From the NCBI GenBank assembly GCA_965249005.1, contig CBDFLD010000023.1, forward strand, positions 496,001-560,000: 64,000 bases of DNA. The letters run 5' to 3'. Shown here piece by piece: positions 25,503-33,701 of the stretch. Below the pieces are notes generated by a model. The model saw only the letters and a program-made list of their open reading frames with translations. It had not been told where the DNA came from and searched no databases. Position numbers and translations under genes: made by a program. How positions within the stretch are numbered: position 1 is the first letter of the stretch; each line of letters starts with the position of its first letter. This stretch comes from CBDFLD01 sp965249005 (lineage in GTDB: Bacteria > Acidobacteriota > UBA6911).

Positions 25503-26144
25503 TCAGACGTAATGCTCCAACTTCCTCTGCAGCAATTCGCGGGCTCGGTGCAGGCGAGACTTGATCGTCCCGGACGAGCACTTGAGCATTTCCGCTATCG
25601 TATCATAGGGCAGCTCTTGAATCTCTTTCATGACAAACGCGGTCCGATACTTTTCCGGAAGCGAACGAATGGCGGCGCGCAAGACCTGTGAGCTTTCTTT
25701 TCGCAATACGGCGTCGCCGGGGCTGTATCGGATGTCAGAGATTTCCACTTCTTGTCTTTCATCGTCGGGATCGCGTCGGGCCCATACGTTGTTATAGAAA
25801 ACTCTTCCCCGACGTTTTCGAAATCGCAGCTCGTCGATGGCCAGATTCGTCGCGATCCGGTAGATCCAGGTGGAGAATTGGTAAACGTTGCTGTAACGAG
25901 TGATGTTCTTGTAGACCCTCAAGAAGGTTTCCTGAGAAAGGTCGATGGCGATATCGTAGTCTCCGACCATGCCGTTCAGGTAGTTGGTCAAGGCGTCCTT
26001 GTACTTTGTCACCAACTGGACGAAAGCTGCCTCGTCTCCGGCTATGAATTCACGTACCAGGTCGTTGTCTTTGACCGGTAACGAACTAACCAGCCCGATC
26101 TCGAGACTCTGAGAGTTCAACGTTTGCTCCACTGAATCACTCAT
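25503..26144 (-). CDS. ECF RNA polymerase sigma factor (RpoE/SigE-like)
   Basis: A 213-residue group-4 sigma factor: region 2 (about 45-115, with DLSQETFLRVYKN for core binding and -10 recognition) and region 4 (about 150-205, LPEKYRTAFVMKEIQELPYDTIAEML helix-turn-helix). Regions 1.1 and 3 are missing, as in all ECF factors. It leads an operon with its anti-sigma factor and the HtrA-like pseudoprotease. A GGAAC-N16-CGT promoter candidate 93-116 bp upstream suggests self-activation. Confidence 0.92.
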   Translation of the reverse strand: MSDSVEQTLNSQSLEIGLVSSLPVKDNDLVREFIAGDEAAFVQLVTKYKDALTNYLNGMVGDYDIAIDLSQETFLRVYKNITRYSNVYQFSTWIYRIATNLAIDELRFRKRRGRVFYNNVWARRDPDDERQEVEISDIRYSPGDAVLRKESSQVLRAAIRSLPEKYRTAFVMKEIQELPYDTIAEMLKCSSGTIKSRLHRARELLQRKLEHYV

Positions 26145-26236
26145 GAATCACTCATTAGGAAACGGAGAGAGGCCGCGGAGTTCTCGGCAAGATGCCCAGC
26201 AGCCCCGCAGAAATTCTACATATTCCATACAGTTAC

Positions 26237-26260
26237 ACGACAAAAAGCGATCTGTGTTCC
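26237..26260 (-). promoter_or_regulatory. Candidate ECF-type autoregulated promoter of the sigma operon
   Basis: On the minus strand GGAAC (26260-26256) is followed after 16 nt by CGT (26239-26237), the -35/-10 pattern of many ECF sigma factors. It lies in the gap between polA and the sigma gene, about 93 bp before the sigma ATG. This is a pattern match only. Confidence 0.4.
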
Positions 26261-26274
26261 GCTTTTCAACTAAA

Positions 26275-28905
26275 TTATTTCATATCCTTCCAATTGCTGG
26301 CAACATTCAAGGCTACCCGAAGAGGCACGTCCAATTCCACGGCTTGCTCCATTGCGGTCCGAACCAGGACTCTGATGTCCTCCACTTCGTCCGCTGGCAC
26401 CTCAAATACAAGTTCATCATGTACTTGCAGCAGCAGTTGGGTCTGCGATCTGCGACGATGGAGCTCGTGGCCCGCGCGGATCATCGCCACCTTGATGATA
26501 TCGGCCGCCGTGCCCTGGATCGGGCTATTGACGGCCGTGCGTTCTGCGAAGCTGCGCGTGTTGTAGTCTCTGCTCCGTATATCCGGGATTGGCCGCAGCC
26601 GCCCTAGCAGGGTCCGGACCTCCCCTTTCTCCCTCGCCTCCTCGATGGTTTTGTCCAACCACGCTCTAACTCCTTGGTATCGCTCAAAATACGAGTCTAT
26701 GAAGGCACGTGCCTCATCCCTCCCGATCCCCAGCCTATTCGACAATCCGAAGGCAGATAGCCCATAAACGATCCCGAAATTGATCACTTTGGCTCGACGA
26801 CGGTACTCCCTCGGATCCGACTCGGCCTCGGAGCCGAACACTTCCTCTGCAGTTTGGGCATGCACGTCCTGATCGTTGCGGAAGGCGTTCAGTAGCAACG
26901 CGTCCCCGGACAGATGGGCCAGCACCCTCAGCTCGACCTGTGAGTAATCGGCTGAGAGCAACAAACTGCCGTCCCTGGGCACGAATGCCCCGCGGATGAG
27001 CCGACCGAGCTCCGTTCGGATCGGAATATTTTGCAGGTTCGGATCCGAGCTCGACAGGCGCCCAGTGGCGGCTCCGGTCTGGTTGTAGGACGTATGCACC
27101 CTCCCGGTCCGGGGATGAATCAGGTTTGGAAGGGCATCGACATAGGTCGATTTGAGTTTTGACAACTGGCGATACCCGAGAATCAGCCGGGGCAGCTCGT
27201 ACGATTCCGCCAACTCCTCCAAGACGCCCTGGTCCGTACTGTATCCCCTTGTTTTCCGAGTCTTTTTCAGGGCAGGAAGGTTCAGTCTTTCGAACAGTAT
27301 CTGGCCGAGCTGCTTCGGAGAGTTGATGTTGAATTCCGTGCCCGCGGCCTGATGGATCTTGGTCTGATACTCCTCGATCTCTTTCTGCATGCCGCGGCCC
27401 ATTTTTTGCAGCACGTCGCGGTCGAGCCGGACCCCCGCCTGTTCCATCTCCGCCAAAACCGGGATCAGAGGAAGCTCAATCTCCTCATAAACCGGTCTGA
27501 GCCCGCAGGCGTCGAGGCGCGGAACCAAGATCCCGTGAAGACGAACGAGCGCGTCCAGCTCCCTCGAAAGCCTGTTCCCCAAGCTCGGTCGGTCCACTCC
27601 GGATAACGGGAGCGCGTTTTGGGGCGAGCTTTTTTCCTCCCGCAGTGAGGTAAACAATTCGTCCATGGCCCAGCGCTCGATCGTATAATCACCCAAATTG
27701 GGAGCTGTCAAAAAGGCCAGAAGCATCACATCTTGTGCCCCCTGGATGCGGATCCCGTTTTCATCCTGGGCCAGAAGGCAGCTCTTCACATCCCAAGACA
27801 CCTTGGACACTGCGGCGTTTTGCATCAAAGAAGCCCATGCCTGGGCCACCGACCGCTCGGCAAGGTCCAGGATTCCAACACGATCTGCTTGATCGCGAAC
27901 TGCCCCAAATTCCGCTTTCTTGCGGCGCAATGCCTCTTCCCTGGAATGCAACACCACGTAGACCAAGGGCTGTTTCGACGCCTCGGCGAGGAAGCGGATG
28001 GCCTCGTCTCCCTTCAACCAGTCGCCGATCACAACCACACGGTTTTCTTCCTCGATGTACTCCTTCATCAGTGCCTTGAACTCGAGTTCGGCGAACAATT
28101 CGAAGGCCGCCTGTCGATCTGGCTCGCGCAGCGCAAGAGAGTCGAGCTCGAATGCAATCGGAAGATCACAGCGAATCGTCGCCAGTTCCTTGCTTTTCAG
28201 GATGAGCTCCGCGTTGTCTCTCAGGCTCTCGCGGTATGTCTTGCGCTTGACCTCCTCCCAGTTTTCTAGGGCGCCCTCGACGGAGCCGTAGGTCTGAATC
28301 AAGTCTCGCGCACCCTTCTCCCCAATTCCCGGCGCCCCCGGAATATTGTCGGAGGTATCGCCCCAAAGCCCCAGAAGGTCCACAATCTGCTCGGCCTGGA
28401 CCCCCATCTTTTCCATGACATCGTCGGAGGTGTCGATCAGTCTGTCTTTTGACGAATCCAGAACTTGAACACTCTCGGAAACAAGTTGAAGCATGTCCTT
28501 GTCTGCGCTGACAACGACAACCCGAATGCCCTGGCTTCTGGCCTTCTTCGTCAAAGTCCCGATCACATCGTCCGCTTCATAGCCCGGGTACTCGATGACT
28601 GGAACGTGAAACGCATCACAAACTTTCCGGATCGTCGGAATCTGTTGGACCAAATCATCCGGCATCGGCTTTCGGGTCGCCTTGTAGTCCTTGAACTCCT
28701 CGTGCCGGACGGTGGGTCCTGCTGGATCGATCGCGACGGCAAGATAATCGGGCTTTTCTTCCTTGATCAACTTCCGAAGCATGGAGGTGAAGCCATAGAC
28801 CGCATTGGTTGGAAAACCCTTGGAATTGCTGAGGTTGCGTATGGCATAGTACGCGCGGTAGATATGCGACATGCCGTCGATCAGGAAGAGGCGTTTGGAA
28901 CTCAA
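26275..28905 (-). CDS. polA: DNA polymerase I
   Basis: An 876-residue enzyme with a 5'-nuclease domain (about 1-290, FLIDGMSHIYRA, PGYEADDVIGT, GDTSDNIPGAPGIGEKGA), a degenerate 3'-5' exonuclease-like domain (about 290-470, no DxE or YAAxD motifs, so no proofreading is expected), and a complete family-A polymerase domain: motif A DYSQVELRVL, motif B RRAKVINFGIVYG, motif C QVHDELVFEV. The role is Okazaki-fragment maturation and repair synthesis. I chose the TTG at 28905 with AGGA 6 nt upstream, where conserved SSKRLFLIDG begins; an ATG at 28974 has no good ribosome binding site. Confidence 0.95.
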   Translation of the reverse strand: MSSKRLFLIDGMSHIYRAYYAIRNLSNSKGFPTNAVYGFTSMLRKLIKEEKPDYLAVAIDPAGPTVRHEEFKDYKATRKPMPDDLVQQIPTIRKVCDAFHVPVIEYPGYEADDVIGTLTKKARSQGIRVVVVSADKDMLQLVSESVQVLDSSKDRLIDTSDDVMEKMGVQAEQIVDLLGLWGDTSDNIPGAPGIGEKGARDLIQTYGSVEGALENWEEVKRKTYRESLRDNAELILKSKELATIRCDLPIAFELDSLALREPDRQAAFELFAELEFKALMKEYIEEENRVVVIGDWLKGDEAIRFLAEASKQPLVYVVLHSREEALRRKKAEFGAVRDQADRVGILDLAERSVAQAWASLMQNAAVSKVSWDVKSCLLAQDENGIRIQGAQDVMLLAFLTAPNLGDYTIERWAMDELFTSLREEKSSPQNALPLSGVDRPSLGNRLSRELDALVRLHGILVPRLDACGLRPVYEEIELPLIPVLAEMEQAGVRLDRDVLQKMGRGMQKEIEEYQTKIHQAAGTEFNINSPKQLGQILFERLNLPALKKTRKTRGYSTDQGVLEELAESYELPRLILGYRQLSKLKSTYVDALPNLIHPRTGRVHTSYNQTGAATGRLSSSDPNLQNIPIRTELGRLIRGAFVPRDGSLLLSADYSQVELRVLAHLSGDALLLNAFRNDQDVHAQTAEEVFGSEAESDPREYRRRAKVINFGIVYGLSAFGLSNRLGIGRDEARAFIDSYFERYQGVRAWLDKTIEEAREKGEVRTLLGRLRPIPDIRSRDYNTRSFAERTAVNSPIQGTAADIIKVAMIRAGHELHRRRSQTQLLLQVHDELVFEVPADEVEDIRVLVRTAMEQAVELDVPLRVALNVASNWKDMK

Positions 28906-29130
28906 GATCGATCCTATCGCTGCGGAGATAAAGACTCGCCGAGGTAACGTCGCCGTGTTTACGAATAGGGGCACATGGGCCAGAGGGTCGATTGTAACAC
29001 GAACCGTACTGCGAACCCCGGCTCTTCGAAATCAGTTTGGATCGCCGCAACGCAGTTTCGTTAAGGTCTTTGCGATCCTGGCCCAGGCGTCGATTGGTCC
29101 GTTGAACCCCAGATTTTCGCGGAGGATCCC

Positions 29131-29679
29131 TTGTCGGAACCAAACCCAGAATCCAATGTCTTGAAGCACGAACGGCTCTATGACGGAAAAATCATTCAGT
29201 TGCATGTAGATAAGATCCTACTACCTTCCGGAAACGAAGCCATTCGGGAGGTTGTGGTTCACCCAGGCGGAGTCGTGGCGGTTCCCATCCTCGACGACGG
29301 GCGTCTCTTGCTCATTCGTCAGTTCCGGTACGCTTTGAAGAAGCATATTCTCGAGTTTCCTGCAGGAAAACTGGAGGGGTCACAATCACCGGATGAGGCC
29401 ATTGCGCGGGAACTGGAGGAGGAAACCGGTTATAGCGCCGGGTCCCTGACCCACCAGTGTTCGTTCTATATGTCGCCCGGCATCAGCACCGAGATTGTGC
29501 ATCTCTTTCTTGCTCGAAATTTGAAGCCAGTCCCCCAACGGCTCGAAGAAGGAGAGCATATCGTCGTCGAGCCACACGAGTTGAAAGAATGCCTGGAATT
29601 CGCCCGCCTGGGAGAGATCCGGGACGGAAAAACATTGCTGGGACTCTTCTGGTACAGCCACGAGATATTTATGAAGTAA
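29131..29679 (+). CDS. NUDIX hydrolase, ADP-ribose-pyrophosphatase type
   Basis: A 182-residue hydrolase related to NudF: ADP-ribose to AMP and ribose 5-phosphate is the likely reaction. The Nudix box begins GKLEGSQ and continues SPDEAIARELEEETGY. The metal-binding REL and EE residues are present, but the first conserved Glu of the box (position 7) is Gln. RQFRYALKKHILEFPAG upstream and the later YMSPGIS block are typical of ADPRases. The start is a TTG with GGAGGA 4 nt upstream. It is divergent from polA and probably monocistronic or grouped with the next gene (53 bp). Confidence 0.85.
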   Translation: MSEPNPESNVLKHERLYDGKIIQLHVDKILLPSGNEAIREVVVHPGGVVAVPILDDGRLLLIRQFRYALKKHILEFPAGKLEGSQSPDEAIARELEEETGYSAGSLTHQCSFYMSPGISTEIVHLFLARNLKPVPQRLEEGEHIVVEPHELKECLEFARLGEIRDGKTLLGLFWYSHEIFMK

Positions 29680-29732
29680 CCATCCCATCTGGTCGATTCA
29701 ATCTGGGAAGGCATCCCCATTGGAGCTCGGTT

Positions 29733-31046
29733 ATGACCTCAGATACTACGACCGTCGATTGTCCAAAGTGCGGTTTCACACAAGAAGAGCGACTGGATTG
29801 CCGTAAGTGCGGTATTGTCTTCAGTAAGTACTACGCCTTGTATCCGAACGGCCCACAGGGAGAGGACGAGACAGGAGAGAATGCAGCAGCGGAAGATCAG
29901 AAGCGCGTGATTGCGGACGCAACGACCTCGGCAGAACTGGCCCAGCTGCACCAGAGTCTGCGGGAGCTTCAGCGCCGATTCAACGAGATCGAGTTCGAAC
30001 GAGCGGAGAGAGTGCGCCTCAGCGGTGAAATTCAGACGCTAGACCAAAAGACGGATGGCCTGCTTCAGCAAATATCCGACCGCACGGAGGCTCTCCAGCA
30101 GCGTCTGGACGAGAAGTCTGATCTGCCGGAAAGGGACGAACTGGCGCGATTGCGCGATGACATCCGTAGCGAGATAAGCGCACTCAGAGGTGAGATTCAC
30201 GCAACGAATCTTGATCCGATCGAGGATCGAATCAGAGAGTTGGAGTCCCGCAACGATCACGTTCAGACGACTAGCGTTCCTTCGAAGGATCCGGAACTGC
30301 TCCGACGCGTGGATGAGCTGGGGGATCGACTGCAGCGGCTGGAAACGTCCGACACCCCTCCGCAACCCAATGGTGAAGGAAACGGAAACCTCTTGGATTC
30401 GGTCAAGATAATCCAGGAAATCGAGGCACTTCGAAGTTCACTCCAAAACGTCACCGTCCGATACTCGGAGATCGGCGAACTCAAGAAGAATCATCTCATC
30501 GTCCAGAACAGTCTGGAATCGACCCAGCGCGATCTGGTGGAGCTGACGAACCGGCCCTCAGGCGATGACGCGAGGAGAACCAAGGAACTGGAAGCCGAAG
30601 TCGTGGCGCTCCGGGCCGAAGTGCGTCAAGCATTGGCAGGCCTGGAGACCCCAGAATCCGCGCCGATAGAACAGATACAGAAGGAACTAGAAGGTTTGAA
30701 ATCAGCGTCCAAGGTCGCCAATCAGCACGGCTCAGAGATTGCGAATCTGAGGAGGGACAACACTGCGATTGTTTCCGCCCTCGAGTCTCTTCAGCAATCG
30801 GTCTCCTCGAACACGAACCACATCTCGGAGGGTTCTCACGTGGACTCGAGGGCCGAGCTCGATCAGATTCGTTCCGACGTGCGCGGGACCCTCAGCCGGG
30901 TTGAAACCATCGGAACCAAGCTCGAAGAGCTTTCGAATCATCGATCGGACGAAGACCCACCGGCACTAGAGGCCGATGTACAAGCGATTCGAAAGAACCT
31001 AGAACAGATCCGACGGTTCATGGGTTCTGTGTCTGAGAAGGTATAA
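29733..31046 (+). CDS. Zinc-ribbon coiled-coil protein
   Basis: A 437-residue soluble protein. The N-terminal 32 residues form a four-cysteine ribbon: CPKCGFTQ and CRKCGIVFSKY, a motif shared by several delta-proteobacterial and acidobacterial proteins. The remainder (about 60-435) is almost all coiled coil, rich in Glu, Arg, Leu and Ile, with heptads throughout and no transmembrane segment. No function is known; a structural or DNA-organising role is one possibility. The ATG at 29733 has GGAG 7 nt upstream; the frame stays open upstream inside the NUDIX gene, but the cysteine ribbon marks the true start. Confidence 0.75.
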   Translation: MTSDTTTVDCPKCGFTQEERLDCRKCGIVFSKYYALYPNGPQGEDETGENAAAEDQKRVIADATTSAELAQLHQSLRELQRRFNEIEFERAERVRLSGEIQTLDQKTDGLLQQISDRTEALQQRLDEKSDLPERDELARLRDDIRSEISALRGEIHATNLDPIEDRIRELESRNDHVQTTSVPSKDPELLRRVDELGDRLQRLETSDTPPQPNGEGNGNLLDSVKIIQEIEALRSSLQNVTVRYSEIGELKKNHLIVQNSLESTQRDLVELTNRPSGDDARRTKELEAEVVALRAEVRQALAGLETPESAPIEQIQKELEGLKSASKVANQHGSEIANLRRDNTAIVSALESLQQSVSSNTNHISEGSHVDSRAELDQIRSDVRGTLSRVETIGTKLEELSNHRSDEDPPALEADVQAIRKNLEQIRRFMGSVSEKV

Positions 31047-31059
31047 GGCGCCGGTTCCC

Positions 31060-31092
31060 CCGGCGCGCTGCCCGCTCACCGCCATCCGCTTT
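31060..31092 (+). repeat. Left arm of dispersed inverted repeat
   Basis: This arm contains CCGCTCACCGCCA and CCGCTTTCCG separated by one base, preceded by GCGCGC. It matches the reverse complement of 31253-31290 at about 28 of 33 positions by eye. Confidence 0.6.
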
Positions 31093-31252
31093 CCGTACAG
31101 ATTTTCACCGGTCGTTTAGGCAGCCCATTCCGTCGGGCAGCTTGAGCAAACCTCTTTCCGCCCCTTAGAAAATAGAAGACTAAGCGGGCCGCACAAACAA
31201 TGTGCTGCAATGCTGATTCCGAGGATTCGTGTGGCGCGCTCTATCCGCAGGC

Positions 31253-31290
31253 CGGAGCGGAAAGCGGTTGGCGGTGAGCGGTCGGCGCGC
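31253..31290 (-). repeat. Right arm of dispersed inverted repeat
   Basis: Contains CGGAAAGCGG, TGGCGGTGAGCGG and GCGCGC, the reverse complement of the left arm at 31060-31092. It ends about 90 bp before the next start codon. Confidence 0.6.
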
Positions 31291-31375
31291 GGGTGGTACC
31301 CGCGACACCCGGCATGACTCCCGGGCTCAAATATGCTAATATAGCTCGCTTAATGCACCGCAAGGGGTTCTTCTC

Positions 31376-31789
31376 ATGACAAAAGTTTCAGTGGGCGCCG
31401 ACGTTGATGCTTACTGCACCAAGTGCAAGCTGGTACTGACTCACACGGTAAAAGCACTCCTGGGTGAAAAACCCAAGCGCGTCACCTGTAATACCTGTGA
31501 CGGAGAACACAACTATCGAGCCACAAAGCCGAAGTCGAAGGTTGGCACCAAGAAAGGGACCACCCGGACCTCAAGCCGCAAAACCAAGAACTGGGACGAT
31601 CTGGTCAAGGAAGCCACTGGAAAACCGCACAAGGCATACAGTATGTCCGGTAGCTTCGGCGAGGGGGATTGGATCGACCACGCGACCTTTGGTTTGGGTT
31701 GTGTTCAGAATTTCACTGCTCCGAACAAAATCCTCGTGCGATTCTCGGACTCGACCAAGAAGCTGATTTGCAACCAGAGCGAAGCTTAG
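31376..31789 (+). CDS. Zinc-ribbon protein with Tudor-like C-terminal domain
   Basis: A 137-residue soluble protein. Residues 13-43 carry CTKC and CNTC pairs (zinc ribbon). A basic, Thr/Ser/Lys-rich linker follows (about 45-75). The C-terminus, residues 97-137 (GDWIDHATFGLGCVQNF, ILVRFSDSTKKLICNQ), resembles the Tudor-like tail of PcrA/UvrD helicases, which binds RNA polymerase. Similar small proteins occur in delta-proteobacteria and Acidobacteriota. A transcription- or DNA-repair-linked role is inferred, not shown. The gene lies directly after the repeat-bearing gap. Confidence 0.7.
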   Translation: MTKVSVGADVDAYCTKCKLVLTHTVKALLGEKPKRVTCNTCDGEHNYRATKPKSKVGTKKGTTRTSSRKTKNWDDLVKEATGKPHKAYSMSGSFGEGDWIDHATFGLGCVQNFTAPNKILVRFSDSTKKLICNQSEA

Positions 31790-31938
31790 TACCCCCTGGA
31801 TCCACCCCAACGCTCCAATTCGATCTGATTCCGTCACCATGCACACCGCAAAGCCGTGGCGTCGTATGCCAATGGGAAATGGTCTTGGCGACCGCACTAC
31901 GCGAGATACGGCGAAGCCGAACCCGCTCGTACGGTCGT

Positions 31939-32787
31939 CTATGGTGAGAGGACATGCTCGAACCCGGCATGTCGACGTGCGACAACTTCATCCAGCTCTC
32001 GAGCGATATTCGCAGTCCGGGGAGAGAATTCCGCGAAATCGAAGATCTCGCGATCGAGCAGGTGAGAGGCTCGCACGTTCGAGAGTGCCGCCAGCATGGA
32101 TTCCTTCACTCTTGGAATCTCGTCACGCAATTCGGAAATCAGTCGCGCGACTCTCTTTCGCTGCAGATCCGGCTGCGAGCCGCACAGATCACACGGGATG
32201 ATGGGGTACCGTGCCCGGGCGGCAAACTCCCTTATGTCCTCCTCCCAACAATACGCCAACGGTCGGACAACCGTGTTGCGGCCGTCGTCGCTTCGCAGCA
32301 CAGGCGGCATGCTCTTGAGAGATCCGCTGAAGCAAATATTGAGTAGAAAGGTCTGCACGATATCGTCGGCGTGGTGCCCCAAGGCGATCTTATTGCAACC
32401 TTCCTCGAGTGCGGCACCATAGAGAATTCCGCGACGGAGTCGAGAACACAGGGCGCAGGTGGTTTTCCCTTCTGGAACTTTCGCCCTGACGATGGAATAC
32501 GTATCCTTCGCAATAACCCTAAACGGTATTCCTTGATCGCTCAGATACTGCGGCAAAACGTGTTCCGGAAATCCAGGCTGTTTCTGATCCAGATTCACGG
32601 CCAAGAGATCAAATCGAATAGGCGCCTTCTTGCGCAACGCCTGGAGCAGAGTCAACAGCGTATAGCTGTCCTTTCCTCCGCTGAGACAAACCATGATGCG
32701 ATCGCCTTCTTCTATCATCCCGAAATCCGCGATCGCCCGTCCCACGTTACGCAGCAGTTTTGTCTTCAATGCTTCTGTCGGTTTCAT
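31939..32787 (-). CDS. ttcA: tRNA 2-thiocytidine biosynthesis protein TtcA
   Basis: A 282-residue PP-loop ATPase that thiolates cytidine 32 of tRNA. The nucleotide-binding SGGKDSYTLL loop is at about 36-45; the Fe-S/thiol cysteine pairs CALC (near 121) and CDLC (near 212) are complete; and GHHADDIVQTFLLN is typical. The ATG at 32787 fits the family N-terminus; the longer open frame upstream runs through the divergent MBL gene and is not coding. It is divergent from the MBL-fold gene, 123 bp away. Confidence 0.9.
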   Translation of the reverse strand: MKPTEALKTKLLRNVGRAIADFGMIEEGDRIMVCLSGGKDSYTLLTLLQALRKKAPIRFDLLAVNLDQKQPGFPEHVLPQYLSDQGIPFRVIAKDTYSIVRAKVPEGKTTCALCSRLRRGILYGAALEEGCNKIALGHHADDIVQTFLLNICFSGSLKSMPPVLRSDDGRNTVVRPLAYCWEEDIREFAARARYPIIPCDLCGSQPDLQRKRVARLISELRDEIPRVKESMLAALSNVRASHLLDREIFDFAEFSPRTANIARELDEVVARRHAGFEHVLSP

Positions 32788-32910
32788 CTGCTTCGACCCC
32801 TGGCCATCCCGTAGGGTAAACGAAAAGTGCCGCGCTGCAAAGCCAGTCGCGCCTCTGTGACTCCTCTCCCTGAAGAGAGCGCAATCGTCGATGAGTGATA
32901 TACTCCTACC

Positions 32911-33660
32911 ATGACTACTCCGCGGGTTTTGTTTCTTGGCGCGGGGGACGCGTTCTCCTCCGGCGGGCGGCATCAGGCAGCGTATCTCGTTCAGGGTCGA
33001 GATACGACGTTTCTTCTCGACTGCGGGGTCACGGTACTCGCATCTCTCAAACGCCAATGCGTGGATCCGGCCTCGATCGACACTGTTTTAATCAGCCATC
33101 TTCACGGCGACCACTTCGCTGGAATCCCGTTTTTGTTGCTCGAGTACATCTATGCGACACCCCGCCGGAAACCGCTCAGAATCGCTGGACCTCCAGGTAC
33201 GGAAGACAGGGTCTGGACTTTGTTCCGGACGATGTACCGGGAGACGGGCTCGCTGCCGTTGCCCTTCGAGTTAGAATTCGTCGAGCTGCTGCCAAAAAAG
33301 TCATGGATCATCGACGATCTTCAAACAGACCCTTTTCGCGTGCCCCATCAGGAAAAGGAGATTTCTCTTGGGCTCCGAGTGCAGCTAGACGGACGGGTGA
33401 TCCTCTATTCCGGCGATACCGGCTGGACCGAGGAGCTGGTCACCCAATCCGAAGGTGCAGATCTTTTCATTTGCGAGTGCTGCTTTTTCGAGACGCGTGT
33501 GCCCACTCACTTGGATTATCCCCGGATCGCCGAGAACCATCACCGGTTCGGGAGCCGAGAGCTGGTGTTGACCCACTTGGGCCGCGAAGTGCTGGATCGT
33601 CATTCGGAGATCAAGATCAAAACGGCTCACGATGGTTTGGCCGTCGACTTGGTTGGATAA
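32911..33660 (+). CDS. MBL-fold metallohydrolase, RNase Z-like
   Basis: A 249-residue metallo-beta-lactamase-fold hydrolase. The first metal motif HLHGDHFAG is at about 62-70; a later Asp in YSGDTGWTEEL near 167 and His in VLTHLGRE near 222 complete the site. It resembles ribonuclease Z/ElaC in order of motifs but lacks a clear exosite arm, so it may be an RNase Z-type phosphodiesterase or another MBL enzyme. RNase D follows after 41 bp, which supports a tRNA/RNA-processing context, together with the divergent ttcA. Confidence 0.75.
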   Translation: MTTPRVLFLGAGDAFSSGGRHQAAYLVQGRDTTFLLDCGVTVLASLKRQCVDPASIDTVLISHLHGDHFAGIPFLLLEYIYATPRRKPLRIAGPPGTEDRVWTLFRTMYRETGSLPLPFELEFVELLPKKSWIIDDLQTDPFRVPHQEKEISLGLRVQLDGRVILYSGDTGWTEELVTQSEGADLFICECCFFETRVPTHLDYPRIAENHHRFGSRELVLTHLGREVLDRHSEIKIKTAHDGLAVDLVG

Positions 33661-33701
33661 CGCTCGAAATCGCGCATAGGGATTTGCTAACCTGAAGCTC
33701 C

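Larger units (their letters stand above)
31047..31375. other. 329-bp intergenic region with a pair of inverted repeats
   Basis: This gap holds no convincing gene. It is framed by two copies, in opposite orientation, of a repeat of about 33 bp (see the entries at 31060 and 31253). Between them lie about 160 bp of plain sequence with AT-rich islands (AGAAAATAGAAGACTAAG). The unit could be a MITE-like element or encode a structured RNA of about 240 nt. Confidence 0.55.
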
